Shown: piece after piece, positions 43,023 to 43,889 of the stretch
Numbering within the stretch: position 1 is the first letter of the stretch
Layout of the letters: the number at the start of each line of letters is the position of its first letter
DNA from: SIG589 sp964566175
Lineage (GTDB): Bacteria > Bacillota > Clostridia > Oscillospirales > Acutalibacteraceae
Direction: 5' to 3'
Length of the DNA: 43,889 bases
Assembly (NCBI GenBank): GCA_964566175.1
Contig: CAZMHU010000016.1
Coordinates: 1 to 43,889 of the forward strand
The notes under the pieces: model-generated
Databases searched by the model: none
Told to the model about the DNA's origin: nothing
The model's input: only the letters and a program-made list of their open reading frames with translations
Program-made: the position numbers and the translations under genes

Positions 43023-43080
43023 CATTGCCACCGTTTTTTGGTGGCTATTTTTAATAAGGCTAAGCCATCATTCAGCGAAG

Positions 43081-43889
43081 CTATATTATCAACCGCATAT
43101 TTTCCATTCTTTTGCGGTGTTCTGTGCCGGTGGAGATAATATAAATTCGTGTGGTGTTGATACTGCTGTGACCGAGTATATCAGCGAGCTTAGCAATGTC
43201 TTTTTCGATGCCGTAAAAGGTACGTGCAAACAGGTGACGTAAATTATGAGGAAACACTTTTTGTGGGTTTACATTTGCCTGTTCGCAAAGATTTTTCATT
43301 TCACGCCAAATGTTAGTACGGCTCATCGGCTTTCCGCTACGGGTTATAAAGATTGCACCCGATGATATGTTCTGCTCTGCTGCATAGCGGAGCAATTTCT
43401 TTTGCAGTTCTCTGACAATGAATACTGAGCGTGTTTTGCCTTTAAGCGAAACGATCGCTTCACCACACTTTACAGCCTCGACCGTGATATATTGCAGTTC
43501 GCTGACACGGATACCCGTTCCGCATATCGTTTGAATTAGCAAATTTAAACGCTCATTACCTTTTTGCTTAGCGGTGTGAACCAACCGCATATACTCAGCT
43601 TTAGTCAATTCCTTTTCTTCGGGACAGTAGATCTGCTGTTGGAGTTTGATGGACTTTACTTTTAAGTCCACCCATCCAAGAAACGAAAACAGACCGTTGA
43701 TTGATGCCAACATTGAATTGATACTCCGTGCGGCATAGTTTTTAGAAAGCAGATAGTTTTTATAGGCAATAACTGTTTCTTTTGTTATCTCCGCATCGCC
43801 CACATAAGCGGCAAAAGAACTTACATCACGGATGTATTTTTCTACGGTATTTTCGCTCTTTTCCTCATTTTTTAGATGCACGGCAAACG
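43081..43889 (-). CDS. Tyrosine recombinase (partial at 5' end), probable invertase
   Basis: The frame stays open to the window edge, so the start codon is probably outside; a GTG at 43881 is the first inside. Counted from that GTG, the N-terminal core-binding domain is at about 8-75. The catalytic domain has all active residues: R125 (GTGIRVSEL), K147 (SLKGKTR), H212 and R215 (PHNLRHLFAR), H238 (LGHSS), Y247 (RIYI). The C-terminal part is complete. Its 3' end is 58 bases from the right inverted repeat, so it is the obvious candidate to flip the segment. XerC/D-like or integrase roles are alternatives. Confidence 0.9.
   Translation of the reverse strand, partial: FAVHLKNEEKSENTVEKYIRDVSSFAAYVGDAEITKETVIAYKNYLLSKNYAARSINSMLASINGLFSFLGWVDLKVKSIKLQQQIYCPEEKELTKAEYMRLVHTAKQKGNERLNLLIQTICGTGIRVSELQYITVEAVKCGEAIVSLKGKTRSVFIVRELQKKLLRYAAEQNISSGAIFITRSGKPMSRTNIWREMKNLCEQANVNPQKVFPHNLRHLFARTFYGIEKDIAKLADILGHSSINTTRIYIISTGTEHRKRMENMRLII

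Noticed and set aside
42740..43080. Attachment site of an integrated phage or ICE
   Set aside because: The repeats are inverted, not direct, lie only 238 bp apart, and no phage or conjugation genes are present. The window ends within the recombinase gene, so a larger element to the right cannot be excluded.

Overview
The window looks like a chromosomal segment of a low-GC Gram-positive gut Clostridia (Oscillospirales/Ruminococcaceae-like). Signs are the hprK-murB-rapZ-whiA-dnaE-pfkA gene order, RNase Y, an NdoA-type toxin, LuxS, a TnpV cassette typical of Clostridia, strong AGGAGG-type ribosome binding sites and many TTGACA/17/TATAAT promoters. The assignment is an inference from gene content. 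No rRNA, tRNA or CRISPR array was recognised.

Layout. 1-108 is a perfect 51-bp inverted repeat with a loxP-like half site at the sequence edge, probably a sequencing or assembly artefact. 105-9309 (+) is a housekeeping run: hprK, a ROK glucokinase, murB, rapZ, whiA, dnaE, then pfkA on its own promoter. 9343-14955 (-) holds a large possible glycoside hydrolase, a solitary MazF/NdoA toxin, and a nagA-ROK kinase pair. 15190-16334 (+) is the rpsF-ssb-rpsR operon. 16377-22133 (+) has a lipoprotein, an IbrA/IbrB-like pair, and ygiQ-luxS-ygjV. 22165-24466 (-) is secD-secF, divergent from rny. 24735-27562 (+) is rny and glyA. 27603-32469 holds two divergent and different Feo transporters: feoA-feoB (-) and a FeoA-FeoB fusion (+). 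32526-33605 (-) is a metallophosphoesterase.

From about 33.7 kb to the end the DNA is visibly more AT-rich and accessory. A small TnpV cassette (+) lies at 33901-34468. Next to it is one long leftward operon from 42721 to 34521. In transcription order it encodes an SPFH/SHOCT protein (YdjI-like), a four-helix membrane protein, an 85-aa protein, a zinc-ribbon/TPR membrane-anchored protein, a possible 53-codon single-helix membrane peptide, two zinc-ribbon/TIR/transmembrane proteins and an alkyladenine-DNA-glycosylase-like protein.

The most interesting signal is upstream of that operon. A 20-bp inverted repeat (42745-42764 and 43003-43022) encloses 238 bp that carry a near-consensus promoter pointing away from the operon and a terminator that blocks leftward read-through. 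Immediately beyond lies a tyrosine recombinase with a complete active site. This is the anatomy of an invertible promoter, here shown in the OFF orientation. I propose a phase-variable, membrane-associated TIR/SPFH system, possibly for defence or stress response. The enzyme-like TIR keeps the catalytic-type Glu, while its neighbour paralogue appears to have lost it.
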